Shown here one piece after another: positions 22,966 to 33,975 of a stretch of 64,000 nucleotides of DNA. Position 1 is the stretch's first letter. Each line of letters begins with the position of its first letter. The notes beneath the pieces are model-generated. The model was not told the DNA's origin. It saw only the letters and a list, made by a program, of their open reading frames with translations, and ran no database searches. The stretch lies in assembly GCA_019188255.1 (NCBI GenBank), contig JAETXT010000003.1, forward strand, positions 5,208,001 to 5,272,000. The letters are read 5' to 3'. The stretch comes from Verticillium longisporum. Its lineage: Eukaryota > Ascomycota > Sordariomycetes > Glomerellales > Plectosphaerellaceae. Made by a program: the position numbers and the translations under genes.

Positions 22966-24609
22966 TCAATAGACGCTCCCTTGTATGCTCCGGTCGGCCC
23001 TCTCGGCCCGGTCGATATCGTCATCGTCATCCGCGTCCCTCCCACCGTCGGAGCCGACACTGCTGAGCGCATCCCCAAGACGATTCGCCCGCGCGCCAGG
23101 CACCATGCCGTATTCGTCCAAATTTGCATCTTCCTTGGTGACGGCCTCATCGTTGACCACCGCAACAGGGCCCTTGCCGTTAACATGGCCGCCTGGCGTG
23201 TCGGTGGCATGTCCGTTAGCGTGTCGTCCGTTCGCACCAGTCGGGAGCTTCTCCAGCTGCGCCGCCAGCGACGCAACACGTCCGTGGCCCCGATGACCGG
23301 CGTGCTCGTCCTCAGAGTTATCCTCGGCGTCACTATTCGACAAGGATGCGTGACCAGAGTACGTGCCACCGCCGTCCCGCCCAATATGGAGGTGAGGCGA
23401 ACGAAGGCTGCGCAGACGGTCCTCGGCGGAGATGAAAGAGGGCGTACCATCGGGTGATGAGACAACCTCCTCGTGGGAGCGGACAACGTCAATCTGAGGG
23501 GTGGGGCGGGATCCGCCGGTGCCGCTCTCTTCGTCGTCGTGGTCTTCGTCTGAGCCGTATGCGAGCTGGAAGCGCTTGCCCACTGGCCGGCGACTGGCGA
23601 GACTCGAGACGGAGGGGGTCTGCGAGTGCGCCTGCGAGTGCGGCTTGCAGACAGTACTGGCGGCCGCGGCCGCCTTCTCATCCGTCTGTCGCAGGGACTC
23701 GAGGTCGTCGCGGCGAACGTAGTGGCTTTGGTGGTTGCAGCCGTTGGGACAACCACCCCAGCGCCGCGTCGGGATGAAGCTCTTAGTCTTCTCGATGGGG
23801 CTCGGGGCGACCTGCTTTTCCTTACCCTGCAGGACACGCTCGCGCCGCAGCTCAGACCAGGTGCGGAGGTTATTCTCGAGTATGTATTTGCCGCTCTCCT
23901 CCTGTTTGCGCATGATGAGGAACTCACAGTGGTTGACGTTGCGCAGGTCCTCAAAGTATTCAACAGTGAAGTGGTACCACTTCATGAGGAATACGCGGGA
24001 CATGAGGCCGTGGGTGACGAGAACGCAGACGCTGGCAAAGTCGTTGTCACCGAATTGACGCCACAGGCTCTCGTTGAAGCCGCTCACTCGATCGTAGGCG
24101 TCGGCGGCGCTCTCGCCGTTGGGGATGCGGTAAAAGAAGTGGCCATAGTCGGCGCGCTCCTGCCACATGCGCTCCATCTCGGCGCTACATGGTTGGAAGT
24201 TGCCAAAGTCCTGTTCGCGCAGCCGCGGCTCTTCGTGAACGGTAATGTTAGACCGCTTGAAGGGAGAGGGCTCGTCGTCGTCCGAGGTCAGGGTGGCAAG
24301 GATGCCCTCGGTGGTCTCGCGGGTTCGGCGGTACGGAGAGGTGAAGAAGTGGAGGGTGTCGTCGGCACGCAGCAGCTTGCGCAGGGAGCGACCGGCTTCA
24401 TATGCTTGGTTCCAGCCTTCCGGCGTGAGCTTGACGCGATGGTCGGGTATGGCCTGGTGAATTTCTCTGTTTTCTAGGAGCAGCAAAAGTCAGCACAGGA
24501 GGCAAAACGCGACAGGCGGGGGAGGGGCAGCCTCGATGGCGGGGCACAACATACTGTTACCCTCTGACTGGGCATGCCGGATAAGAATGATAAGTCTTGG
24601 TTTGACCAT
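22966..24609 (-). CDS. Histidine phosphatase (phosphoglycerate mutase-like), Det1-like
   Basis: Exons 24609-24555 and 24473-22966, 520 aa. The short first exon encodes MVKPRLIILIRHAQSEGN, which holds the phosphohistidine His12; an 81-nt intron (GTATGT..CTCCTAG) joins it to KNREIHQAIPDHRVKLTPEGW. Further catalytic features are FTSPYRRTRET, the acidic LREQDFGNFQ and the second His in VTHGLMSR. The catalytic domain ends near residue 260. The rest, about 250 residues, is disordered and Ser/Asp/Gly-rich with a WGGCPNGCNHQSH Cys/His patch. The best family match is the yeast Det1-type acid phosphatase group implicated in sterol ester traffic; the substrate is inferred only. Confidence 0.92.
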
Positions 24610-25836
24610 GTTGGGTCACTTTCGGTGGTGGCAGTGAAGTGGTGCAGAGTGGGCGGGCCGTTTGGTGGTTTGGTGGAATGGTCGTGTGCACTATCGGGAG
24701 TGATCGCGTAGGTGCCAGGCACTTTGCTGCAGGTCCAAATGGGGGCAGACTAAGAATGGTTCGATGTCGGACTACCTGATGGCAGTCGGTAGGGCTAGAA
24801 ATAAAGTAGAAGCCAACGAAGAGGCGGCTTGTCGCGGGCGGGCTCGCTTTAATAATCCCAGCAGAGGCGGCGGCGGGGGGGCAAATGGATGACACGACTT
24901 TAGAAGCAGATGAGTCGAGGCGATGGAATCCGACCGATGGTTGATTCACATGGACGGGTTGGCTTGTTGGTAATAAATTAAGAGTCAGAGATGTAGAGTG
25001 CAAAGGGCAGCAGCTGATGCTCGATCCGGTTCCGGGCCTGGCTCCGGGGTCCATCCCCCTCACCTCTCTTTCATGCTGCCTGCCTGCCTGCCTACTTCGG
25101 GGGCCAACGAAAAGAAATACCTGACATATTTAGAAAGAGCCCCCATGGCCAGGGCAATCACGGTCACAGCGGTTGCTTCCCTGTCGACGATCTGTCGCGA
25201 GGGGTCGGGCGGCAGGCGCAGTGGCGGGGTTCTTGCTTCATCTGCCGTAATTCCTTGGCCCTGATTCGATGCGTTGGCTCCGAGCACAGGAACGGGCAGC
25301 GGGCCAGGGGTTTCTCGCGTTTTGACTCGTCGGTTGGGACTTCCTCTTGTTGGAGCCTTCGCCCCTCGTCGAAAGACAGAGACAAAGACGAGGAGGGAAA
25401 AAATCAGTCGACCGTCATCTAAGGTAGGCACCTAGATACCTGTACTTACGGCCGTTCAGGTTGGTTCGCATCTCTAAGAACGAAGGCTGCTGAGATGTTG
25501 AAAGTTGTGTCTGTCACCATCAGGACCACATCCCACTATCGATGGCTGAAGATCAAATGTTAAGTGGGGCCAGAATTGGCAGCTGGCAGGTCATCGCGAA
25601 AACACCAAGTAAAGACAGCCACCCATCATTTTTCTCAGCCTCATCCCATCCACCTGCGCATACTGCTACGCCCTAATACCCAACTGCAGCCCATCTCCCA
25701 CTTCCTCAAGCCGCTTTCCAGTCGATCTACCAGGGCCCTGCCTAGAAAGAATTGACCCCTCGCGCCTTGTCCTTAGACGAACCTCGCCTGCGCCCAAGAA
25801 CAAGCTCATCGCCACCATCCCCGGCCAACGCTCATC
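24610..25836. other. Divergent intergenic region
   Basis: About 1.2 kb between two divergent starts (histidine phosphatase minus, PRKRIP1-like plus), so it holds both promoters. A TGCC microsatellite of about four units lies at 25077-25092. No gene seen. Confidence 0.55.
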
Positions 25837-26466
25837 ATGTCCGGCGAGGGTCCCGAATCGATCCCCACCTCCGCCGACCCGCGCTCGAAGCGCCCGACCA
25901 AGCGCCGCGCCCTGACCCCCTCCTCCACCCAGGCCTCCTCCCTCGACGCCCTCTTCGCCAAGCCAGACCAGGAGATCCGTCTGCCCGCCGACGTCCTCCT
26001 GCGCCGCACCTCCGCCGCCGGCGCCGCCCCCGAAATTGTCACCAACGTCCAGGGCTCCAGCGCCGGTGCCGGCTCGGGCGAGTTTCACGTCTACAAGGCC
26101 GCGCGTAGGCGCGAGTACGAGCGCCTGCGCGCCATGGACGACGAGGAGAAGATCGAGAAGGAGACGGAGGCGTTTGAGCGCGAGAAGCTCGAGAGGGATG
26201 CGCGGGACGCTGAGCGCACGAGGAAAAATCGCGAAAAGAGGGACAAGAAGCGGAAGAAGGGCGGCGACAAGAAAGGTGCCCACCCTGCTGCTGCTGCCAA
26301 CAGCGGTGGTGGTGTGGCGAGGAGAGAGATCAAAGATGCGGAGGACCAAGGGACCAAGGATGGCGAGACGACATCGACCGAGACAGGGCAGAATGGTGAC
26401 GTTTCCTCGGCGGCGGCAGCAGCCTCGACGCAGCCGGCGGGCCTAGTCATCCACGACGACGACTAA
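25837..26466 (+). CDS. PRKRIP1-family (DUF1168) spliceosome-associated protein
   Basis: Single exon, 209 aa. The conserved core GSSAGAGSGEFHVYKAARRR followed by EYERLRAMDDEE and a long basic helix ending KNREKRDKKRKK is diagnostic for this family. The human member is a nuclear protein found in catalytic-step spliceosomes, where it forms a long helix. The N-terminal 70 residues (IRLPADVLLRR) and the Ala/Gly/Thr-rich C-terminal tail are poorly conserved. The ATG at 25837 is the first in frame. Confidence 0.9.
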   Translation: MSGEGPESIPTSADPRSKRPTKRRALTPSSTQASSLDALFAKPDQEIRLPADVLLRRTSAAGAAPEIVTNVQGSSAGAGSGEFHVYKAARRREYERLRAMDDEEKIEKETEAFEREKLERDARDAERTRKNREKRDKKRKKGGDKKGAHPAAAANSGGGVARREIKDAEDQGTKDGETTSTETGQNGDVSSAAAAASTQPAGLVIHDDD

Positions 26467-26772
26467 CCTACACGCCTATCGCCATCATATTCTGTACATA
26501 AATTCTAGCTTCTTTACACAGCGCACGGCCTCGCGGCCCATATCCCGGCGAAGATCGTCGGCGAAGGCGACGCCAGTAATGGCGGCAAGTCGACTCTTGA
26601 TTCCCGAGAACTTTTTTAGTCTAGGTACTCCTAATCCGACCCTCTATGGCTCGTAAGGTACAGGGGTATGGTGTCGCGGCATGCACTCCGTTTCGTTCCG
26701 TGTCATTCATGTCTTCCCCTCCTCGAGGGCTTCATCCTCTCCTGCCTCTTCTGTGGCACGTTCAAGCCCCCT
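26467..26772. other. Intergenic region between convergent genes
   Basis: About 300 bases between the stop of the PRKRIP1-like gene and the stop of CCT3. It holds both 3' ends; no gene. Confidence 0.6.
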
Positions 26773-28643
26773 TTATTCCTCACCGCCTCCGCCCTGGCCC
26801 GGTTGCGCGCCCTTCCTCGCGCTGCAAATGTCGTCGACGCGGAGAAGCAGGCAGGCAGACTGTATGGATCGTTAGTAGATGAGCCACAATAAAAGTGAAG
26901 AGCGGGTTCATCTGCGTCGGGGTTATAACTCACCTCGATGGCCGTCTTGATGCTCTGCAGCTTGATAGCCTGCGGCTCCCAGACGCCGTACTGGTGCATG
27001 TCCACAATGACACCCTCATCGCCGTTGATGCCCCACGACGTCTTACCCTCGGCGTGCTTGGCACGCAGGTCCGTCAGCACGCGCACGGGGCTGGCACCGG
27101 CGTTCTGCACCAGCGTTCGGGGATCACCTCGAGGGCGTCCGCCACCGCCTTGTATGGCCACTGTTGCACGCCCTCGATGCCCTTGGCCAGCTGCGCGAGG
27201 CGCACCGACACGGCCATCTCCGTCGCGCCACCACCGGGCGACAGGCGCGGGTGAAACATGACGTTGCGGGCCACACCCATGGCGTCCTGGAGGTTGCGCT
27301 CAATCTCATTCAGCACGTCCTTCGAGGGGCCGCGCAGCAACACTGTGCAGGCCTTGGGGTTCTCGCACTTCGTCAGGAAGGTGAAGTACTCGTCACCAAT
27401 CTTCTCAATCTCGAACAGGCCACACTGGGTGCCAACGTCCGACTCCTGGAGATCATCCACGCGGTTGACAATGGTGGCGCCGGTCGCGCGGGCTATCCGG
27501 TTGTTGTCCGTCTTGCGCACTCGTCGCAGGGCCGTAACGTTGGCCTTGACGAGGTAGTGCTGTGCCAGGTCCGAGACGCCCTTCTCCGTGATGACGAGGT
27601 CCGGCTTGAGCGCCAGGATCGAGTCGCACATGGCCTTGACCTGCTCCTCCTCAATCTGCAAGATACGGTTCCAGTCCTCCTCCTTGGAGATCTCAATGTT
27701 CGTTTGCGACTCGCCCTTCTTGTACTCGAGCGGGCAGTCGAGCAGCACGATCCTCGGGTTCTCTATTCTCCTGCGCATCTTGGGGTGCGTAATATCCTTG
27801 TTGACCATGACGCCGTCCAGCACCCTGCTATCCTCAATCTCGCCACCGGGCACCTTCTCGACACGGGCGTAGCGCTTGATGTCGACCTCCTTGTTGCCAT
27901 TGCCGGGCTCCCAAGTGACGGTGCGAACGGCCTTCAAGGCGAGCTCGCACATGAGGTCGGACCACCGGGACACAAACTTGGTACCGATGGAGGAGGAGAT
28001 GAGGCTGTACATGGCCTTGTCGTCGGTGGTGTCGATGGGGGTGGAGATCTCCTCGACAATCTCAAGGGCGTCCTTCAACGCACGCTTGAAGGCGGCGATA
28101 ATCTGAACGGGGTGGATGTTGCGCTCGAGCTGGGGCAGGGACTGGGCGAGCATCTCGCCGGCTATGAATGGGTCAGCGTTGACCTTCAAATAGGGTGAGA
28201 CCTCAAATTGGACGTACCCAGAATGATGACGGTCGTGGTACCGTCACCGACCTCCTCGTCTTGCGTTCGGCTGAGTTCAATCATGCTCTTGGCTGCCGGG
28301 TGAGACACCTCGATCTCTCTGAGGATGGCGTGACCATCGTTGGTCAGGACGATACCACCCATGGGATCCAGCAACATCTTCAACATGGCCTTGGGGCCAA
28401 GGCAGGAACGGATAATATCGGCGACGCTGTGGAGGTCAGATTTGTCGGTCGCTAGGGTGGTCGAAGTATGGACCCGTACGTCTTGGCGGCTGCGATGTTG
28501 GACATCGGGGCCTTGCGACCCGACTGGCGCTCCCCACTGTTGGTGTCTGTCGGGTTGGTCAGCACTTAGCATCCAGGGGGAGCTTCAGGAGCTCGGTGAT
28601 GGAGGGGCGGGGACGTACTCATTACCACCACGGGGGCTTGCAT
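26773..28643 (-). CDS. CCT3: T-complex protein 1 subunit gamma (chaperonin CCT3), one-base frameshift
   Basis: Subunit of the cytosolic TRiC/CCT chaperonin that folds actin and tubulin. Exons 28643-28619, 28546-28480, 28426-28218, 28161-26934 and 26859-26773; 538 aa when one base is restored. Donors are GTACGT-like and the last branch site is CTACTAACG. Signatures: SNIAAAKTVADIIRSCLGPK, MLLDPMGGIVLTNDGHAILR, DEEVGDGTTTVIILAGEML, SPGGGATEMAVSVRLA and the C-terminal LLLRVDDICSARKG. In exon 4 the coding strand reads GTGATCCCCGAACG, giving VIPERW and a stop, where the family has IPRTLVQNAG. One more C in that CCCC run (plus-strand GGGG, 27119-27122) restores the frame. As the gene is essential, an assembly error is far more likely than a real mutation. 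Confidence 0.95.
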
Positions 28644-29238
28644 GATGGGCAACGGTGTGTGTTTTCAACCGCGAGAGTAAAATGTCGTGTGTGCAAGCTT
28701 CGGAAATCAGTGGCTTCTGGCAGACTGAAATAGACGTCACGTCGTTGGCAGCGGGGTGTGGTCGTCGTGGGTACAGGCACCGGGCTTCTAAAAAGTTCGT
28801 GCCCGTGAATGGAGATGTTGGCGGGATGAGCTGGACTCGGCGGAACAATTTCGCGGTAGTACCTTCCAGACATTCGGGGTTCACCCACACCGAATTGACC
28901 ACTTTTACACCGAACGTGATGGGTCCTGATTATGTAACCAAGCAGCATCTTCCAACTTCGCTTCACCAGGCTTGAGCAACAGGTCCAACCTGGTCCATCG
29001 TATCTTTATGCTGATTGTTGAAAGATGTCTGGAAGCACTCGCCTCTCCCTATATAAGGTATAAATAAGGCGATCCTAGCACTACCATTTTTGTCGCCTTC
29101 TTGCAAGGACAGCCAGGCGTAAGACCTGCAGCCTATGAGCCTGACCTAGCACCCACCCCAGGTATTCAGAGCCGGAAGAATATGCGGTATCAGCAAACCC
29201 ATGAATGCTTGCGTCATCATGGATGTTCGATGTTCCTG
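28644..29238. other. Intergenic region upstream of CCT3
   Basis: About 600 bases between the CCT3 start and the stop of the next minus-strand gene. TATA-like runs occur at 29050-29070. No gene seen. Confidence 0.5.
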
Positions 29239-31127
29239 TCATGTTTTCTTGGGTCGACCTGGCCTTTTCCCGGAGTTTGAGCAAAACGGCGGCGGCGGCG
29301 GCGGCGGCAACATCCTCGTCTTCGTTCCCGCCACCATTGCCCAAGGGGCTTCAATTTCCATATCGACAACGCAGTATCCCATCGCCATGTAGTGCTGGAC
29401 TTGCGCCCAAGTTCGCCTGTCCGAATCCGCTGAATCATCGAAACGTTTCCAGAAAAGCTCTGTTGCCTTGTTCCCTCTTCCTCGCGCAGTCCGGGAATAT
29501 TGGCCGCATGAAAGAAGTCGCCCTTCGTGTTCGACTGTGCTGGGAGCGGCGCCTGTCGCGATATGAGGAACAGTGGTACACCGTCTCGGCAAAAATTCAG
29601 ACGAAGGCTCTTTTCTCTGGCAACCTGACCCATCTCGGGAATGGGCATTGTCGACACTTTTTCCCGGGGTGCGGCGATGCGCAGCTCTGTCGTGGGCATT
29701 GGGTCTAATTCTTTGGGGGCCGCGCCGCGCACTTCGGCCAGGTTCATTCTGATCTCAATGACGAGCCAAGGAATGGCGTCACTGCTAAGTGTTAGTTTTG
29801 CATCTTGATAAGGTTCATCTGCCATCGAAAGCGAGGAGTACCCACATCTCAACCTCGATGACTTTGATTCCACCTCGGCAACCTGGTCGCAGGACGATTT
29901 CAGGCACCATCCGGAGGTTCCGATCACATACTTCGGACCCAAGTTCCCTTCCAAATTCATTAAGGGGCTCGATGCTCTTGGGAATGCGAAAATTGATCCA
30001 CTTGGCGTCTAGGAAGTGGTATCCAAAACTCTTCGAACTTTCAAGCAGCGCGCGAAAACCCGTGCCACGTTGTCGTCCCAGCTTCAAGGTCCGTTCAATG
30101 TCCATCAGGCCATCTAGGGCGCGCCCCTCTGAGGGTTGGCCGGGCACGCGGTGGGTATGGCTGTTCCTTGTGCCGGACGCCGCCTGCGCGCGCTTGGAGG
30201 CCGCCACACTGTCAAAGTATGAACAAGATCAGCTGCACATCATTGACAGGGTGATTGGGTAACGTACATAAAAGGCGCGCGCTCACACAGATGCTTGACG
30301 AGAACTTGTGCTCCTACTGTCGGATTCGTGTCAGGATACAGGTTCGCAAAGGTGTATTCACCAAACGGCTGGGTCTGTAGCTCGTCCGGGGTCAGCTTGA
30401 CTCTCTCAGCGGCCCGATTTGTTTCGAATGTGGGATCGATATTTAGCGCTCGATCTGTAGGGCCAAAGCCACATATGGTGAAAGCGCAGTTGAGTTGTTC
30501 AGGGTCACAGGTCGAGATGGAAGTGCTCTGCCGGTTCAACCGCGCAAACTCGAGTCTCTTCTCTCCTCCGATTATTATCCCAAGCTGTACCTTCTGCTTG
30601 ATCGACATGGTGTCTTTATAGCCAGTTATGGTTGCCAACTTGGCAGCTGCGTCCTGGAGGTCTTTCTGGCTGGATACGTGGCGGCTGGCCATAGACACAT
30701 CTGCCAGGTTAACGGAGGGAAGTTTTAGGAGGGGATAAACCTACTATGCTGCGATTTGGGAGGGAAGAAGTCCTGGCCCTTCCTGTTGCTCATCGCAGGA
30801 TCTGAACAGCATCAGCAAGTCACCCAACGTCGGCGCAACGGATGGAAGACAAAACTCACCTGAGCTACGGCCTCCTTCGTCTCTGCCAGAAACACCGTCA
30901 CTCCCTACCTCTTTCCCACGAAAGAGTGAGGGACCTCCAAGCTCCGTGCTACGTCGTTCCCGTGAAGTTTTCATCCTGGAAGTTGACAGATCTTTGCTTG
31001 TAATATCTTGTGATCCTTCTCCGGTCGAGGCGGCAGAGACGCGTCTTTTCTTACGGGCGACGACGGTTTCAGTGCCCGGGGCAGGGCGTCTGGCGGGACA
31101 CCGTTTCATCGGCAAAACGTGTGTCAT
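29239..31127 (-). CDS. Unrecognised multi-exon protein with NLS and AT-hook-like tail, possibly frameshifted
   Basis: Exons 31127-30860, 30801-30745, 30700-30268, 30208-29846 and 29784-29239. Donors are GTGAGT, GTAGGT, GTACGT and GTGGGT, and the introns are 44-61 nt; the 44-nt one has branch GTTAACC. The start is the ATG at 31127 or the one at 31109. The N terminus is basic (VVARKKRRVS). The middle is well-ordered, with SFGYHFLDAKWINFRIPKS and IPWLVIEIRMNLAEVR, but I recognise no family. Exon 5 keeps one frame open to 29217 with an Arg-rich tail. A second frame from about 29475 looks better (NKATELFWKRFDDSADSDRR) and ends in a Pro run plus KRPGRPKKT, an AT-hook-like element; one missing base in the CCC at 29473-29475 would join them. 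Probably nuclear; function unknown. Confidence 0.6.
29286..29309. repeat. GGC trinucleotide microsatellite
   Basis: Imperfect run of GGC units; on the minus strand in the preferred frame it encodes the Pro run near the C terminus of the unrecognised nuclear-type protein. Confidence 0.8.
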
Positions 31128-31794
31128 GTGCTCTGCGTTGCACAACACTTTGGAAGGTGGTTTACCTAGGGTGTTGTGGAAGTTATGTGCGGAGGAAGAA
31201 AAGGCATTATCGACAGGGTACACTGGCACTGCCAACAGGTGGAGAAAGGTTGGTAGTTTCGTTGATGCCTCGCTTTAGAGAAAATACAAGTCGCTAAAAC
31301 GTTTGCTGTATGTGTAAACTTCCTTGCACTTCTGGGCGACTCCACGTTGTTCTCTCCCTGTTATCAATAATAATAAACGACTTGAACTACACATTAGGCA
31401 GTCGCTCGCCGCTCGCTGCTTGCTGCTTGCTGTTTACGCCCGAAGCAGGTCGCTTGTAATCCGAATATCTGTATTCGCTGGAGCCGAAATGCGTGCTTGC
31501 CCAGCCGCTGGAGCGTGGTCCACTCACCGGGCTATGCAGAGCACATTCGCCGGTTTCCCTCTACCGCTCGGCGCCGGCTGCCCCACCTTAACCCGGCACC
31601 CGAACCGGCATCGGTGTGTGCCGAAGACCCAGCAGAAAACGACGGCGCTCGTATCAGCCACAGCCAGGGGGCAAGTGCGATGGGAATGCCAGCTCCCAGT
31701 TGCCCCGCAGCAGCAGCACCTGGGAGGCTCTTCATTCACTACCCGGAAGGTACTTCTCAGCTGCCAAATGAAGAGGCAGTTTACTCCTCCCCAA
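31128..31794. other. Intergenic region, no gene seen
   Basis: About 670 bases upstream of the minus-strand gene and before the degenerate repeat array. Frames here are weak on both strands. Confidence 0.45.
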
Positions 31795-31945
31795 TAATCT
31801 CCCATTCTTCTCTTCCGTATAAGATCCCATCCATCTCTTCTACATACCATCCCATTTTCTTTTTAATATGACATCCCATTCATCTCTTCTATAGAACATC
31901 CCATTTTTCTCTTCTGTACAATATCCCATTTATCCCTCCTATACA
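31795..31945. repeat. Degenerate 25-bp tandem repeat array, about six copies
   Basis: On the minus strand the unit is close to AAGAGATGRATGGGATSTT followed by MTAYAG; about six copies of 21-28 bases differ by substitutions and small indels. Read through in one minus-strand frame the units would give a repeating Arg/Glu-Met-Gly-Trp/Met pattern, but stops interrupt it, so coding is doubtful. Confidence 0.75.
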
Positions 31946-31956
31946 ACATCTCAGTC

Positions 31957-32854
31957 TTTAATGGCTTCGATACCCGTCTCGATGGCCTCAATACTCGTTT
32001 CGACGCTCTTGAGTACAAGTTCGAGCAGAACTTCCAGGGAATCAGAGAATCCTTCAGCAAAGTCCAGTCAAATCAAGATCAGCTTAAAGACAGGCTCAAA
32101 GTAGATATCGAGCATGGAGCACGCATCGAACACAGCCTTAGTCCTGCGTAAGTTAAGTCCAGTCCAATACTCTACATCTAGATATTTACTCGGATTTTTT
32201 TCAGGAATACGAACATAAAAACCCAAGCGATCAATAGATCGGCATGATTCGATAAGGCAATCGTTTCGTGGCAGCCGTTCAAACACCCCTGTATCAAATT
32301 TCCATCCTCGCTGGCTCAACTTATGAGTCGTCAGAACTTTGGGTCGAGCAGAGCGAAGAGGTCTTCCGCACAGAAGGTCCGCAGGCAATGGATAGGTATG
32401 GGGCCAAAACACGTCTGAATTCTGGTCCTCGACGATCACTGTTTAGTCCGGTCGGTGCTTTTAAGCCCGCCATGAAGTTCTTGGAGGCTCGCGACAAGGA
32501 CAACAAGACCGTAGGTTCTCTTCCCTAGTGTTTCCCCAATTGCCGGATGGTGCGATCAGCTAACGGGGGACACAGGACATGGACAAATGGCGCCCTGTCG
32601 TCAAGGGCATATTGACTATTGCCGAGGAGGAGGAGAAAGAGGGGGGTGATGACCCCAATAAAGACCTCGATGGTCTCAGAAATGCTAAGCGCAAGGCGGC
32701 TGGCCGTGCCGCTGCTCTGCGGCTCTTTGATTGCCTCTGGTGGGACTCGCCAGAGCAGTCAGGCTCGGAGTCTCTGCAACCCTTATATACTCGTCTCGTA
32801 GTCCCTAGCCCCCTAACCAGCCCCCTGTTCCATGGCTCCGCAGGCGACTTCTGA
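31957..32854 (+). pseudogene. Gene fragment with coiled-coil segment and one clear intron
   Basis: Three coding-like blocks on the plus strand without a usable start. Block a (about 31960-32140) reads FDTRLDGLNTRFDALEYKF and continues as a heptad-like coiled coil to a GTAAGT donor at about 32142. Block b ends at 32510 (KFLEARDKDNKT); a 65-nt intron with GTAGGT, branch GCTAACG and CACAG leads to block c at 32576-32854 (DMDKWRPVVKGILTIAEEEE and on to a Lys/Arg/Ala-rich helix and TGA). No ATG opens block b, and the exon linking a and b is unclear. I recognise no family. Part of blocks b-c is duplicated in reverse at 33191-33385, so this is probably a repeat-derived or decaying gene. Confidence 0.45.
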
Positions 32855-33275
32855 CATGAGTACACCTAGTAAGTTTCTTCGGCGTATCAATAAACATTAA
32901 AAGATACTGACGCTCAATAGAGTACGACTGTAAAGTCATACTTCTAGCTCTCCAGCTATCGACGCTCGGAGATATCCATACCTTTAGGGACCGCATACGC
33001 CGCCAAATGGCGTGATAGTTCAGTACACTCGGGACACAGCATGGATAGGACGAGTATTCGGCGGTGCATAGTTATTTCATGGTAGAATCTGCCATGGTTA
33101 TCCTCAATGGCAGTATTTCTGTTTCCAGATTGCCATTGAGGGTTTTGCAAGAGGTCACGAGGGCGCTATCCGATCACAACTGGCCGTATGTGTCAGAAAG
33201 CGCCTGCGGAGCCATGGAACAGGGGGCTGGTTAGGGGCTAGGGACTACGAGAACGCGTATATGAGTGTTGCGGAG
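32772..33275. repeat. Inverted repeat, arms of about 85 bp
   Basis: Arms 32772-32857 and 33191-33275 are reverse complements at roughly 85-90 per cent identity, sharing for example CGCCTGCGGAGCCATGGAAC and GGGACTACGAGA. Homology resumes further out, 32338-32420 against 33276-33385 in the same inverted sense, with about 350 bases missing from the right-hand copy. No flanking target-site duplication was recognised. Confidence 0.85.
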
Positions 33276-33975
33276 GGCCAGAATTCAGATGTATTCTAAC
33301 CCCATACCTCTTATCTATTGCTTGCGGACCTAGTGCGGAAGACCTCTTCACTCTACTCAACCTCACGCTCTGACAGCATGCTAGGATCTTGTCGGCCCCG
33401 CCCGCTCGCCACCCTTCCCGATGAATAGCGGACGGTAGGTAGAGTCTCGCCTCAACAAAACTTAACCAGACTAGTCAAAGCCAGCCCCAGACACTGCGCG
33501 CGCAGTTCACTTAGGAGCTTTCTTGTTCTTAGAGAAAAAGCTATTCCCAGATAGCCGTCACTATGACAGTTGGTGCGACTGACCCTTTGTTACTCCGGAT
33601 CGGAGCTAGGTTGCCCCGCTGAGCACGTTCATCCGGTCAGATCCGTCAGCGTTTCCGGCATGAGCACGATCCGCAAGCGCTGAGCCGGACTCTTTGCTAC
33701 GATGAGTGTGAGCGTATTCATCACCAATACACGGGCGTTATGGCCATCACGTTGTCGACGTGGAACAGCGCTTTGAGCAGTTGCCCTACCTTCATGCGGC
33801 TACAGCGACATGTGGCGTGCGCGCCGTCGACCGATCGAAGCAAGGTCCAGCACGAGCACAGTAAAGGGGGGTTGCGATATCAAGCACTTTTCTGGCTTCA
33901 CACCTGAGCGTCGTTATAGGAATTGAAACCATCTGAGTGGCTGGTAACTAACCACACTTCCAATCACTGCAGCGT
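33276..33975. other. Decayed right arm of the inverted duplication and coding relic
   Basis: 33276-33385 is the altered reverse copy of 32338-32420. Further on, about 33630-33870 on the plus strand holds a stretch that reads GQIRQRFRHEHDPQALSRTL and CYDECERIHHQYTG with protein-like character, interrupted beyond. It may be a relic of a mobile element or gene; I cannot name the family. Confidence 0.35.

Noticed and set aside
23626..24477. 283-aa plus-strand frame over the histidine phosphatase
   Set aside because: Antisense shadow of a gene with clear catalytic motifs.
27164..28198. 344-aa plus-strand frame over CCT3
   Set aside because: Antisense shadow of CCT3.
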